DNA from: Polynucleobacter sp. VK25
GTDB taxonomy: Bacteria; Pseudomonadota; Gammaproteobacteria; Burkholderiales; Burkholderiaceae
Reading direction: 5' to 3'
Assembly (NCBI RefSeq): GCF_018687355.1
Contig: NZ_CP061288.1
Location: forward strand, 1,064,144 to 1,128,143
DNA length: 64,000 nucleotides
The notes beneath the pieces are model-generated. The model saw nothing but the letters and a program-made list of their open reading frames with translations, was not told where the DNA came from and ran no database searches. This document shows positions 9,471 to 18,438 of the stretch, one piece after another. A program made the translations under genes and the position numbers. Every line of letters starts with the position of its first letter. Position 1 is the stretch's first letter.

Positions 9471-12365
9471 TTAGACGTTAGACATTACCTTGGATCCACC
9501 TGGGGCATTCGTGCCATAGCCCATGATCTTGGATGCTTCTCCACCTTTGGCGAGCTTCACAGCGCAATACTTAAACTCCGGAATCTTGCCAAATGGATCT
9601 AACGCTGAATTGGTGATCAAGTTAGCCGCAGCCTCATAGTAGGCAAACGGAATAAAGATCACCCCTCTCGGTGTGCCATCATCCCTTCTCACGTGAATAC
9701 CAACCTCGCCACGACGAGACTGAACAGTAATGACATCACCAGCAGTCACACCCAACTGGGTCATATCTTCACCATTCATCGATACGGTAGCCATAGGCTC
9801 AATCGCATCCAGCACAGTGGCACGACGCGTCATACTGCCGGTATGCCAATGCTCTAACTGACGACCAGTGATCAACACGAATGGGTATTCAGTATCTGGG
9901 CGCTCATTAGCTGGAATGATATCGGCCGGTACCAACTTCACCCTGCCATCTTTGGTATCAAACTTGTCATTAAACACAATTGGACGACCTGGATCTTCAG
10001 CAGATAAGCATGGATAAGTAACGCTAGATTCTTTTTCTAAGCGATCCCAGGTAATGCCGTTGATAGCGCCATGCATTGCTTGACGCATTTCGTCATAGAC
10101 TTCTGCAACACCTGCATCCGGACCTTGGTAATTCCAGGAGAGACCCATGCCTTTAGCTATCTCTTGAATAATCCATAAATCAGGCTTTGCATCGCCTGGA
10201 GGATTAATTGCTTTCTTACCCATTTGGACCATACGGTCAGTATTGCTAGCAGTACCCGCTTTTTCAGGCCATGCACTAGCTGGCAAGACGACGTCAGCAA
10301 GTAATGCTGTTTCAGTCATGAAGATGTCTTGCACTACCAGGTGTTCTAAGGCTGCCAAAGCATGACGTGCATGATTCAAATCAGGATCACTCATCGCTGG
10401 GTTTTCACCTTCGACATACATGCCACGAATCTTGTCTGGATCAGAGTCAGGTGCAGTGATCTTATGCATGATCTCGACAACGGTATAGCCAGGCTTTTTA
10501 TCTAGCGGCGTATCCCAGAACTTCTCAAACCAAGCATGCGCTTCTGGATTGTCAACGCGCTGATAGTTCGGGAACATCATTGGAATCAAACCAGCATCAC
10601 TAGCACCCTGTACGTTGTTCTGACCACGCAATGGATGCAATCCAGAGCCTGGCTTACCAATCTGACCTGTGATGCTCACTAAAGCAATTAAGCAGCGCGC
10701 ATTATCGGTGCCGTGCACGTGTTGGCTAACGCCCATACCCCACAAAATCATTGCAGACTTCGTAGTGGCAAACTCTCTAGCCACTTCACGCAAGGTTTCT
10801 GCAGGAATACCGCAGATTGGTGCCATTGCTTCAGGGCTATAGCCTTTAATATTTTCTTTTAAGGCTTCAAAGTTGTTCGAGCGATTTTGAATAAAATCTT
10901 TATCAACCAAGCCTTCTTCAATAATCGTGTAGATCATGGCATTGAGCATCGCCACATCAGTGTCTGGCTTGAACTGCATGGTGCGCCATGCATGCTTGCT
11001 AATCTCGGTTGCGCGCGGGTCGCATAAGACGATTTTGGCACCACGCTTAGCAGCATTCTTAAACCAAGTTGCTGCTACAGGATGGTTTGCAGTTGGATTA
11101 GAGCCAATTAAGAAAATCAAGCTGGAATGCTCAACATCGTTCACCTGGTTACTTACCGCACCAGAGCCAACACCTTCGAGAAGCGCTGCTACTGATGAGG
11201 CATGGCAAAGACGTGTGCAATGGTCTACGTTATTACTACCAAAACCAGTGCGAACCAATTTTTGGAATAGATAAGCTTCTTCGTTACTGCCTTTTGCAGA
11301 GCCAAAGCCAGCCAATACTTTTAAGCCATGTTGATCTTTTAACTTCTTCAGTCCGCCGGCAGCAAACTCCAAAGCCTCTTCCCATGAAGCTTCACGGAAG
11401 ATATCGGACCAATCTTGTTTACCTTCCAGGATGGATTCATCCTTAGGAACACCTGCTTTACGAATCAATGGTTTGGTTAAGCGCTGTGGGTTATGAATGT
11501 AATCCATACCAAAGCGGCCTTTAACGCAAAGGCGATTGTGATTGGCTGGGCCATCACGACCTTCAACGCTCACAATTTTTTCGTCTTTGACGTTGTATGT
11601 AATTTGGCAACCAACACCACAGAATGGGCAAACAGAATCCACCTTGCGATCGACCGTTTGTGAACCAATCAAGCCTTTTGGCATCAAGGCGCCAGTTGGG
11701 CAAGCTTGAACACACTCACCACAAGCAACGCAAGTGCTGTCACCCATCGGATCATTCAAATCAAATACGATCTCGCTATGACCGCCACGCATGGCGTAAC
11801 CGATCACATCATTGACTTGCTCTTCACGGCAAGCACGTACACAACGGTTACATTGAATACAGGCATCCAAGTTCACAGCCATCGCTGGATGTGAAACGTC
11901 GCTACTTACCTTCTCACGTCTTAATGCTTTGAGCTCTGGTCGAACTGTGACATCCATGCGTGCTGCCCAGGTGCTGAGTTCGCCATGTTGATTTTTTTGC
12001 TCTTCTTCCTTACTGTCTCCAACCCACTTAAATCCTTCATCTGGCATGTCTGACAACAACATCTCCAGAACCAATTTCTGGCTCTTGATTGCGCGTTCGC
12101 TATTGGCCTTCACTTCCATACCAGGCGTTGCGCTTCTGCAGCAGCTCGGTGCTAAGGTACGCTCACCATTAATTTCTACTACGCATGCACGGCAGTTGCC
12201 ATCTGGACGATAGCCATCTTTAAAGCACAGGTGCGGAATATCAATACCGTGGCGTTTGGCAGCCTTGAGAATCGTTTCACCTTCATAAGAAACGATAGTT
12301 TGGCCATCTAGCTTGAACTCAACGGTTTGTAATTCGAGTTCTTTTGGATTTGTGGGTGCGTTCAT
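9471..12365 (-). CDS. fdsA: NAD-dependent formate dehydrogenase, molybdopterin (alpha) subunit
   Basis: This is the catalytic subunit of the soluble formate dehydrogenase, oxidising formate to CO2 and passing electrons through iron-sulfur clusters to the diaphorase subunit. In the 964-residue product an N-terminal 2Fe-2S domain has Cys47, 58, 61 and 75. Two 4Fe-4S sets follow (Cys169/172/175/179 and Cys212/215/218/222). A third cluster site (Cys246/249/253/280) opens the molybdopterin domain. The molybdenum ligand is Cys387 followed by His388 in DHCTRLCHA, so this is a cysteine and not a selenocysteine enzyme. A C-terminal molydopterin dinucleotide-binding domain contains TGRQLEHWHTGSMTRR. 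It is transcribed with the diaphorase gene 41 bases upstream. Confidence 0.95.
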   Translation of the reverse strand: MNAPTNPKELELQTVEFKLDGQTIVSYEGETILKAAKRHGIDIPHLCFKDGYRPDGNCRACVVEINGERTLAPSCCRSATPGMEVKANSERAIKSQKLVLEMLLSDMPDEGFKWVGDSKEEEQKNQHGELSTWAARMDVTVRPELKALRREKVSSDVSHPAMAVNLDACIQCNRCVRACREEQVNDVIGYAMRGGHSEIVFDLNDPMGDSTCVACGECVQACPTGALMPKGLIGSQTVDRKVDSVCPFCGVGCQITYNVKDEKIVSVEGRDGPANHNRLCVKGRFGMDYIHNPQRLTKPLIRKAGVPKDESILEGKQDWSDIFREASWEEALEFAAGGLKKLKDQHGLKVLAGFGSAKGSNEEAYLFQKLVRTGFGSNNVDHCTRLCHASSVAALLEGVGSGAVSNQVNDVEHSSLIFLIGSNPTANHPVAATWFKNAAKRGAKIVLCDPRATEISKHAWRTMQFKPDTDVAMLNAMIYTIIEEGLVDKDFIQNRSNNFEALKENIKGYSPEAMAPICGIPAETLREVAREFATTKSAMILWGMGVSQHVHGTDNARCLIALVSITGQIGKPGSGLHPLRGQNNVQGASDAGLIPMMFPNYQRVDNPEAHAWFEKFWDTPLDKKPGYTVVEIMHKITAPDSDPDKIRGMYVEGENPAMSDPDLNHARHALAALEHLVVQDIFMTETALLADVVLPASAWPEKAGTASNTDRMVQMGKKAINPPGDAKPDLWIIQEIAKGMGLSWNYQGPDAGVAEVYDEMRQAMHGAINGITWDRLEKESSVTYPCLSAEDPGRPIVFNDKFDTKDGRVKLVPADIIPANERPDTEYPFVLITGRQLEHWHTGSMTRRATVLDAIEPMATVSMNGEDMTQLGVTAGDVITVQSRRGEVGIHVRRDDGTPRGVIFIPFAYYEAAANLITNSALDPFGKIPEFKYCAVKLAKGGEASKIMGYGTNAPGGSKVMSNV

Positions 12366-12406
12366 GTTTGTCTCGTTATTCCCTGAATTTTTATTAAGGT
12401 ACTTCC

Positions 12407-14209
12407 TTATTGAACTTCTTCAGGGAAATATTTATGAATACAACGAATAGGGTTTGGTGCCGCTTGGCCAAGACCGCAAATAGAAGCGTCAACCATCACC
12501 GTGGCTAAGTCCTCTAAAGTCTCTTGATCCCAAGATTTAGCTTGCATCAACTTAGCGGCTTTACCTGTACCCACTCGGCAAGGCGTACATTGACCGCAGC
12601 TCTCATGCTCAAAGAAATGCATTACGTTCAATGCCATATCGCGGGCTTTGTCTTTGTCACTAAACACCATGACAGCAGCGGAACCAATAAAGCATCCGTA
12701 TGGCTGCAAGGTATCAAAGTCGAGCGGAATGTCATTCATAGTCGCCGGCAAGATACCGCCTGATGCACCACCAGGCAAATAACCATAGAACTTGTGACCA
12801 TCTTGCATGCCGCCACAATACTCATCAATCAATTCTTGAATGGTGATACCTGCTGGCGCCAACTTCACGCCCGGCTTATTCACACGTCCGCTGACGCTAA
12901 AGCTACGTAAGCCTTTACGATCATGACGGCCGAAAGAACTAAACCACTCAGGCCCGCGCTGAACAATATCGCGCACCCAGTAGAGGGTCTCAAAGTTATG
13001 CTCTAAGGTTGGGCGCCCAAACAATCCGACTTGAGCGATATATGGAGGACGCATACGCGGCTCACCACGCTTGCCCTCAATACTTTCGATCATCGCGGAT
13101 TCTTCACCGCAGATGTATGCGCCTGCGCCACGACGTAATTCGATATTCGGCAACTTAAATGGCGGGTTAGCCTTGAGCTTTGCCAACTCCGCTTCGAGCA
13201 ATTCACGGCAGCCGTGATACTCATCACGCAAATAGATATAACAAGCATCAATTCCAACTACGCTTGCTGCAATTAACAGGCCCTCTAAGAAGCGATGTGG
13301 ATCGCGCTCTAAATATGTGCGGTCTTTAAATGTTCCTGGCTCACCTTCGTCGATGTTCACTGCCATTAACTTGGGAGCTACTTGATCTTTAACAATGCGC
13401 CATTTGCGTCCTGCTGGGAAGCCTGCACCACCTAAGCCACGCAAGCCTGAGCTTTCCATTGCCTTAATGATGCTCTCAGCATCTTTCTTGCCTTCGCAAA
13501 TCTCTTTAGCTAAAGCGTAACCACCTTGGGCACGGTAAGACTCGTAGCCAACGTAATCAGGAGACACTGCTTGCATCTCACCTTGTGGTGAAACGCCCTG
13601 CTCTGCTAAGGCAGCAGGATCAAAGACAGCATCATCCTTAGCCATTGGCTGAGTGGTTAACTTATTTTTTACAGCAGCCGATACTTTATCCAAGGTAGCA
13701 AATAAAACTGGGTACTGATGCACTACGGCTACTGGAGCTTGCTCGCAACGTCCCACACAAGGAGCTGCAGCGACTTTGATGTTTGGATTACCTAAGATCG
13801 CTGGTAATTTAGCCAATAGATTTTGCGCGCCAGCCAACTCACAGGCAATACCATCGCAAACACGAATCAGAATATCTGCTACCGGATCGTTACCACGCAC
13901 TACTTCAAAGTGATGATAGAAAGTGGCAACTTCATATACCTCTGCCATTGGCAGATTCATTTCTTTTGCTAATGCAACTAAATGACGATCATGCAAAGCA
14001 CGGTATTCATCATTTAGCTTGTGAAGATTTTCAATCAGTAAATCGCGACGATGCGGAGCATCTCCGATGAGCTTACGCACTTCAGCAAGAGAAGCATCAT
14101 CCGCTTGACGACCCTTCAATTTACTTTTACGGCGAATGGTTTCCCTCAAATCATCTGCTGTTGCAACAGCAACCGCTTTGACTTCTCCAGAAGGCTTTGG
14201 ATGATTCAT
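12407..14209 (-). CDS. fdsB: formate dehydrogenase gamma-beta fusion (NuoE-NuoF-like diaphorase subunit)
   Basis: This protein transfers electrons from FdsA to NAD+. Residues about 30-185 form a NuoE/FdsG-like thioredoxin-fold domain with the 2Fe-2S cysteine pattern CDGIAC and CVGRC. From about 220 onward it is NuoF/FdsB-like: GLRGLGGAGFPAGRKWR for FMN/NAD binding, DEGEPGTFKDR, GAGAYICGEESAM, and the 4Fe-4S motif ESCGQCTPCR with a fourth cysteine in NPIRC near the end. In classic fds operons gamma and beta are separate genes, so this is a fusion. The small fdsD and the fdsC/fdhD sulfurtransferase genes are not adjacent. Confidence 0.9.
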   Translation of the reverse strand: MNHPKPSGEVKAVAVATADDLRETIRRKSKLKGRQADDASLAEVRKLIGDAPHRRDLLIENLHKLNDEYRALHDRHLVALAKEMNLPMAEVYEVATFYHHFEVVRGNDPVADILIRVCDGIACELAGAQNLLAKLPAILGNPNIKVAAAPCVGRCEQAPVAVVHQYPVLFATLDKVSAAVKNKLTTQPMAKDDAVFDPAALAEQGVSPQGEMQAVSPDYVGYESYRAQGGYALAKEICEGKKDAESIIKAMESSGLRGLGGAGFPAGRKWRIVKDQVAPKLMAVNIDEGEPGTFKDRTYLERDPHRFLEGLLIAASVVGIDACYIYLRDEYHGCRELLEAELAKLKANPPFKLPNIELRRGAGAYICGEESAMIESIEGKRGEPRMRPPYIAQVGLFGRPTLEHNFETLYWVRDIVQRGPEWFSSFGRHDRKGLRSFSVSGRVNKPGVKLAPAGITIQELIDEYCGGMQDGHKFYGYLPGGASGGILPATMNDIPLDFDTLQPYGCFIGSAAVMVFSDKDKARDMALNVMHFFEHESCGQCTPCRVGTGKAAKLMQAKSWDQETLEDLATVMVDASICGLGQAAPNPIRCIHKYFPEEVQ

Positions 14210-14368
14210 ATTTTGTAGTCTCTAATTTTTGTATTTAATGCTATTTTTGCAATGCACTAATGCAGAGCATTTTTTCCAATTTTGCCCATCAAAAATCCAA
14301 CCAAGCCAAATACTTAGCTAGCCATAGATACGCAAAATAACACTTAATTTTGGGGTATTTACCACCCT

Positions 14369-14394
14369 AAGTCCTTGACGCCGCTCAAGGACTT
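14369..14394. repeat. perfect 26-base hairpin between lipoprotein gene and fds operon
   Basis: Ten-base arms AAGTCCTTGA and TCAAGGACTT enclose CGCCGC. The hairpin is 20 bases after the lipoprotein stop on the minus strand. No T tract follows in either direction, so it is not a canonical terminator. It could stop read-through from the lipoprotein unit or protect a 3' end. The rest of 14210-14413 holds the fds promoter region and nothing else I can name. Confidence 0.5.
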
Positions 14395-14413
14395 GTATTC
14401 AGGGTTTACCCTA

Positions 14414-14638
14414 TTACAGCAGGGATGGAGATGGTCTGTCGCCTGGAGGGAGAGAGTAGTCCAACTTGCGTTCATACAGTCTAGCCTTGTAGCAGTCCTG
14501 ATAGCCTTTGCTGCCAATTTGCCAGCCGATTGAAGTGCAATCGTCTTGGGCGGCAGATTCAATAGACCCACAGCCAGTAAGACCAAGAATAGTCAATAGT
14601 GTGGCAATAGGGAGTATGCGCATTTTTGTTGAATTCAT
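14414..14638 (-). CDS. small putative lipoprotein
   Basis: Using the ATG at 14638, the 74-residue product starts MNSTKMRILPIATLLTILG and reaches the lipobox LTGC. This indicates a lipoprotein modified at Cys24, after which the chain is a short cysteine-containing domain (DDCTSIGWQIGSKGYQDCYKARL). The start lies 11 bases past the DUF748 stop, so the two are co-transcribed. The start at 14638 is chosen over 14671 because it places the signal peptide at the N-terminus. Family not recognised. The ending is proline-rich. Confidence 0.6.
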   Translation of the reverse strand: MNSTKMRILPIATLLTILGLTGCGSIESAAQDDCTSIGWQIGSKGYQDCYKARLYERKLDYSLPPGDRPSPSLL

Positions 14639-14648
14639 GGCCTCAAGT

Positions 14649-17069
14649 CTACTTGATTCTGATCTCAACATCGAGTGGAATCCCCTCTTTTCCAGCCTCT
14701 ACGGTCTTTATTTCGCCAATTTGAATGCGATCCTTCAAGTCGGGGTTTCCTTTGACCATATATTTGTAGGCGAGTTTGGCTCTATTTTTCGCCAAATCCT
14801 TGAGCTCGCCATCGGTGATTTCGATCCCAGCAATTAACTCATCATGCAATTGCTCGTTACGCCGCTCGCCATCCGGCAGAGTTAACAGTCGCTGCCCCAA
14901 CTTAATGCGTCCAATGTATTGGGCATATGCCCCCTTTAGACCAGACTGAATTCTAGGATCAGAGAGGCTTGGGGCTGGAACTGGCTCACCCGGCATTAAC
15001 TTAAAACCAGCATCTTTCAAAATAGCGGAGTCTGCTTTTGCTCGGGCGAGTGCTTTTTTATCCTGTACCGGATCATAAGTGCCGATGACCTCCAGACTAG
15101 AGTTGGGGCGCTTCACTAGAAACTCTCCAAACTTTTCCAGACGATCTTGATCTGCTACGAGAAACACTGCTTCGCCTGGGACAGCATTTACCCCTTCATC
15201 GCCACCCATTCCCAAAATAGATGCAAGCGCTCTAAAGGGTGCTGTTGCTACATTGGTTAGAACATTGCTAATAGCCTGCCACACCAATCCACTGGCACTA
15301 AATTCTGGAGAATCCACATTGCCGGCAATGCGCACTGTTACATCAATCGTGTCATCAGAATCCTCAAGCAAGGCGATTGCTAAGCCGAGTGGTAATTTTT
15401 TACCGGCAAAGTCAGGCACTTCGTCACCCAACACCACCTTCTTGATAATGATCTGATTACTTCCATTGAGCTCGCCATCTTTGGCTTTGTAATTTAGATT
15501 TAGATTGAGTCGACCACTAGCTATCTGATATCCGGCAAATGTCATCACTGCAGGATTAAATGCGGTTAGGGGTAAATTACGGAAAGTCATCAGGATGTCA
15601 TGGTTGCGCCGCGGATCATCAAAGGATGCTTGCCCTTTGGCGCGCATACTTCCAGTGCCAGCAACAACGCCATCCATCGCCACACTGGCATAGCGTCCCG
15701 GAGCATTACTCACCCCTAAGAGTGTGGCATTGAATCTTTTCACATCCACATTGAAATTGGGGCGCATTGCTAAATCAGCAAAGAACACTTCACCACCCTT
15801 TAGATTGATAGATCGAATATCCAAATTGAATGCGGCAGGAGTGTCGGATTTAGCCTGACTTGCAGGCTCAGACTTAGAGTCTGTTGTTGGCTTAGCAAAT
15901 AATCTTCTGAAATTGGAGAAGCCTTCTTTATTGATTTCAAATTGAAGGGTTGGCGAATCAATTACTAACTCATCAATTACAAGGCTGTTGCTGGCCACTT
16001 GTTTGGATTTGACTGATTTGTACTCAAACTGACGAATATCAGCCATCTTCCAAACCAGCAAGGGGTATTGTTGATCCTTCTCTTGGATTGATAAATCCGA
16101 TATATGAATGTCGCCACTCACCATATCAGAGCCGCCACCAAACTTTACAGCGAGCTCTGCATTCATTGCACCACTCTTACTTATCAGCTCTTTATTTGCG
16201 GGCAGCAAAGGAATGATGGGCGCCATAGCCAAACCCTGAATCTCCACTTTGCCATCGACTGATTTTGAATCTGTATTGAAGTCCCAATGTGAGCGCACAA
16301 CACCATCATCCAATTTCACATCCAATTGCACGCCCAACTTACCTGCTTGAGGGTTATCCAATCCACCGGCAATAGTAACGCGCTGATAAGCGATTGTTTT
16401 ATTCATGCCAGGTATTGAAACCTGCAAAGCGCCAAGATTAAAGTCGTATTGGCCTCGAACACCCATGACCACTCCTTGCTTGTCGTAGTTGGCAACATCA
16501 AGCAACTTCATCGTAAACGGCTTGAGCTCTTCTTTTAGCTTGGTAGTGTCGTCAACTAAATTTAATGATGCGGAACTGACTAGCAATTCATCGATCGAGA
16601 TTTTGAGGGGCTTTTTAGATACATTGGGATCTGAAGGAGGTAATGCTTTTTCAATAGCAACAATCAACTCCTGCCAATTCCATACCCCCGAGTGCACGCC
16701 CTTAGGCAATCTCTTCTCGACCAATACCTTAGGCTCTTCAAGCAAGATCTCATCAAAGCCCAGCTCACCGAGAACCAGTTTTGTCCACTTGAGGGTAATG
16801 ACTAGTTTCTTAAATTCCAATAATTTAGAGCTACCCTCCTTTGCTAGATGTAGACCGTCCAGCTCTACTTTAAGGCGCAATGGAGACAGACTAAGGTCCT
16901 TGTATGTAATTTCATAACCAATGTTGTGGCTGTATTGAGCCAAAGACTTTTTAATGAATCCCGGCAATAAGAGATGGCTTCCCAACCAAAAAACAGCCGC
17001 CATAGTTAATAAAATCCCAGCCATTAGGAGGAACCATTTTTTGATTCGAGGGTTTTGGAGGTAAAACAT
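14649..17069 (-). CDS. DUF748 / AsmA-like outer-membrane-biogenesis-type protein
   Basis: The 806-residue protein has one N-terminal transmembrane segment (residues about 11-33) and a very long periplasmic part. Repeated beta-rich segments with patterns such as DELLVSSASLNLVDD, INLKGGEVFFADLAMRP and LNLNYKAKDGELNGSN are typical of DUF748 proteins. These are relatives of AsmA/TamB and are thought to bridge or organise lipids between the membranes. An OmpA-like C-terminal stretch (VIGTYDPVQDKKALARAKAD) is seen near residue 650. Function in this organism is not known. A small lipoprotein gene follows in the same unit. Confidence 0.75.
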   Translation of the reverse strand: MFYLQNPRIKKWFLLMAGILLTMAAVFWLGSHLLLPGFIKKSLAQYSHNIGYEITYKDLSLSPLRLKVELDGLHLAKEGSSKLLEFKKLVITLKWTKLVLGELGFDEILLEEPKVLVEKRLPKGVHSGVWNWQELIVAIEKALPPSDPNVSKKPLKISIDELLVSSASLNLVDDTTKLKEELKPFTMKLLDVANYDKQGVVMGVRGQYDFNLGALQVSIPGMNKTIAYQRVTIAGGLDNPQAGKLGVQLDVKLDDGVVRSHWDFNTDSKSVDGKVEIQGLAMAPIIPLLPANKELISKSGAMNAELAVKFGGGSDMVSGDIHISDLSIQEKDQQYPLLVWKMADIRQFEYKSVKSKQVASNSLVIDELVIDSPTLQFEINKEGFSNFRRLFAKPTTDSKSEPASQAKSDTPAAFNLDIRSINLKGGEVFFADLAMRPNFNVDVKRFNATLLGVSNAPGRYASVAMDGVVAGTGSMRAKGQASFDDPRRNHDILMTFRNLPLTAFNPAVMTFAGYQIASGRLNLNLNYKAKDGELNGSNQIIIKKVVLGDEVPDFAGKKLPLGLAIALLEDSDDTIDVTVRIAGNVDSPEFSASGLVWQAISNVLTNVATAPFRALASILGMGGDEGVNAVPGEAVFLVADQDRLEKFGEFLVKRPNSSLEVIGTYDPVQDKKALARAKADSAILKDAGFKLMPGEPVPAPSLSDPRIQSGLKGAYAQYIGRIKLGQRLLTLPDGERRNEQLHDELIAGIEITDGELKDLAKNRAKLAYKYMVKGNPDLKDRIQIGEIKTVEAGKEGIPLDVEIRIK

Positions 17070-17145
17070 CTACTTGTCTTTATGGGGCAATATCAGTAAC
17101 AATGAAATTAACACAGAGTAATAAATATACCCCCATGGAGACCAG

Positions 17146-17739
17146 ATGAACACATTCCTTAAAAAACTGACCGCAGCACTTTTTTGTCTTGCTACCCTTT
17201 CCATAGGGGGCATAGCACAAGCTCAAAATTCCGATGGCTTTACCGACCTGATTGACGGTGTGAGTTTGAATGGATGGAACATCGTAGGTAACGCAAGCTG
17301 GGTGATTGGTAATGGCATTGTGGAAGGCAACAAACCTTCAGGGTTTTTAGTCAGCACTAAGTCTTACAAGAACTTTGTCATCAAGGCAGAGTTTTATGCT
17401 GAGTCCAATACGAATAGCGGTATTTTTATCCGCTGCCAAGACCCTAATAAAGTTTCCGCAGCCAATTCTTATGAAATCAATATTTGGGATACGCGCCCTG
17501 AGCAAGCTTATGCAACTGGTGCAATTGTGGATATCGCCAAGGTAGATCCAGTCCCTAAGGCTGGCGGGCGTTGGAACACCATGGAGATTACTGCCAACGG
17601 TTCCAACTTTAAAGTCATGATGAACGGCGTTGTTACGGTAGCCAATGGCCAGGATAGTAAATTTACAGAAGGCCCTATCGCCTTGCAATCAGCTGGCGGT
17701 CTTATTAAATTTAGAAAGCTGCAAATCAAGCCGCTATAA
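17146..17739 (+). CDS. secreted DUF1080 (3-keto-disaccharide hydrolase-like) protein
   Basis: A cleavable signal peptide (residues 1-26, ending GGIAQA) is followed by a single concanavalin-like DUF1080 domain. Its landmarks are FTDLIDGVSLNGWNIVGNASW, the KNFVIKAEFYAESNTNSGIFIRCQ segment and a final GPIALQSAGGLIKFRKLQIKPL. The family includes 3-keto-glycoside hydrolases and many carbohydrate-associated proteins of unknown substrate. The 197-residue length is a single domain. It is monocistronic, with its own terminator. Confidence 0.8.
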   Translation: MNTFLKKLTAALFCLATLSIGGIAQAQNSDGFTDLIDGVSLNGWNIVGNASWVIGNGIVEGNKPSGFLVSTKSYKNFVIKAEFYAESNTNSGIFIRCQDPNKVSAANSYEINIWDTRPEQAYATGAIVDIAKVDPVPKAGGRWNTMEITANGSNFKVMMNGVVTVANGQDSKFTEGPIALQSAGGLIKFRKLQIKPL

Positions 17740-17762
17740 AAACTGTTTTGCTACTAAATCAA

Positions 17763-17786
17763 AAGCCGCTATTAAGCGGCTTTTTT
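17763..17786 (+). terminator. rho-independent terminator, probably bidirectional
   Basis: Arms AAGCCGCT and AGCGGCTT enclose ATTA and are followed by TTTTTT. A run of A before the stem makes it usable by the convergent yciI-like gene as well. Confidence 0.85.
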
Positions 17787-17803
17787 ATTCCTTGAAAGCT
17801 GAT

Positions 17804-18109
17804 TTATTTCGCAGGTGGAAAACCTGCTTTTTGTTCCCACATATTATTGAAGACGTGAACGATAGGCTTCTCATAAACACCAGCCTTAGTGTAAGGCTCA
17901 TCTTTTAGCCATGCATCGACATCTGCGCGACTAGGAAAGTCAATTGCAATCAAACTGCCGAGGGTAGTCTTGCCATCTTCCGATGTGAGTGGCCCTGCAA
18001 AAGCCATGCGATCTGAAAGTTGAGCCAAATAAGCGCGGTGCTCTGGGCGAATCTGAATTCGTAAATCTGCTGTACCAGGCTTATCCATCAACATAATTGC
18101 ATAGATCAT
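17804..18109 (-). CDS. YciI family protein
   Basis: This small ferredoxin-like-fold protein of 101 residues has the YciI pattern: an N-terminal strand MIYAIMLMDKPGT, the HRAYLAQLSDRMAFAGPL helix, and GSLIAIDFPSRADVDAWLKDEPYTKAGVYE. That region contains the conserved aspartate and the DEPY motif. The biochemical role of most YciI proteins is unknown. A GATGGAG ribosome binding site precedes the ATG. It is the last gene before the proposed tRNA-Ser island boundary. Confidence 0.85.
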   Translation of the reverse strand: MIYAIMLMDKPGTADLRIQIRPEHRAYLAQLSDRMAFAGPLTSEDGKTTLGSLIAIDFPSRADVDAWLKDEPYTKAGVYEKPIVHVFNNMWEQKAGFPPAK

Positions 18110-18186
18110 TTTTTCTCCATCTTTTGATTGGTTTGATTTTTTGTTTCTTAACTACCAAGATATTACGGGAAGTTCCAAAGAAAAAA

Positions 18187-18200
18187 CCACCCGAAGGTGG
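18187..18200 (-). terminator. terminator orphaned beside a tRNA 3'-end copy
   Basis: The stem CCACC-CGAA-GGTGG on the minus strand is followed by six T. No gene on the minus strand ends just before it. What precedes it in that sense, 12 bases away, is the 17-base copy of the tRNA-Ser 3' end. I read it as the original terminator of the tRNA-Ser gene, left behind when an element inserted. Confidence 0.6.
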
Positions 18201-18211
18201 CTTTCTTGATG

Positions 18212-18228
18212 CTTGGCGGAAGGGGCGG
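18212..18228 (-). repeat. 17-base tRNA-Ser 3'-end repeat (candidate island att, left)
   Basis: The sequence CTTGGCGGAAGGGGCGG matches 39908-39924, the 3' end of tRNA-Ser(GGA) including CCA plus two flanking bases, at 16 of 17 positions and in the same orientation. The rest of the tRNA is absent. This is the usual footprint of integration into a tRNA 3' end. Confidence 0.6.
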
Positions 18229-18404
18229 CTTAGCCTATGGGTGTACGGCTTTGGACGTCAATAGCTTGTCCTAGATACCTATGGAATCGCTAACTGGTTG
18301 ATCTAAAAACATAAATATTCATAACTTAAGTCATGAATTCGTGAAAAACGTCTGAAGTCATACATTGAAGTCTAAGGTGATCCACCCCATTCCAAGGGCG
18401 GATT

Positions 18405-18425
18405 TTGGTAACAAACTTTGGTAAC
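18405..18425 (+). repeat. 21-base direct repeat, left copy (candidate attL of 6 kb element)
   Basis: Two TTGGTAAC units lie 13 bases apart with AAACT between them. It is identical over 21 bases to 24468-24488. The integrase ATG is 13 bases to the right. A related double TTGGTAAC (period 12) occurs at 39847-39866 near tRNA-Ser. Confidence 0.7.
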
Positions 18426-18438
18426 CAATGGTGACAAT

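Larger units (their letters stand above)
18110..18438. other. island left-end region without a gene
   Basis: No coding frame is convincing here. The region holds the orphan terminator, the tRNA-Ser 3'-end repeat, a set of AAGTC-containing repeats (18324-18337, 18353-18359, 18366-18372) and the 21-base direct repeat that abuts the integrase gene. This is the composition expected of an integrase attachment region with core and arm sites. Confidence 0.6.

Noticed and set aside
10936..11894. Open frames antisense to fdsA
   Set aside because: They are shadows of the iron-sulfur and molybdopterin coding region, with no start signals or family features.
14359..14586. A 75-codon frame overlapping the small lipoprotein gene
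   Set aside because: The overlapping frame with a clear lipoprotein signal is better, and this one runs through the hairpin and has no features.
18212..18300. A possible complete tRNA at the left repeat
   Set aside because: Only the 3' 15 bases resemble tRNA-Ser. No T arm, anticodon arm or acceptor partner can be formed beyond that.
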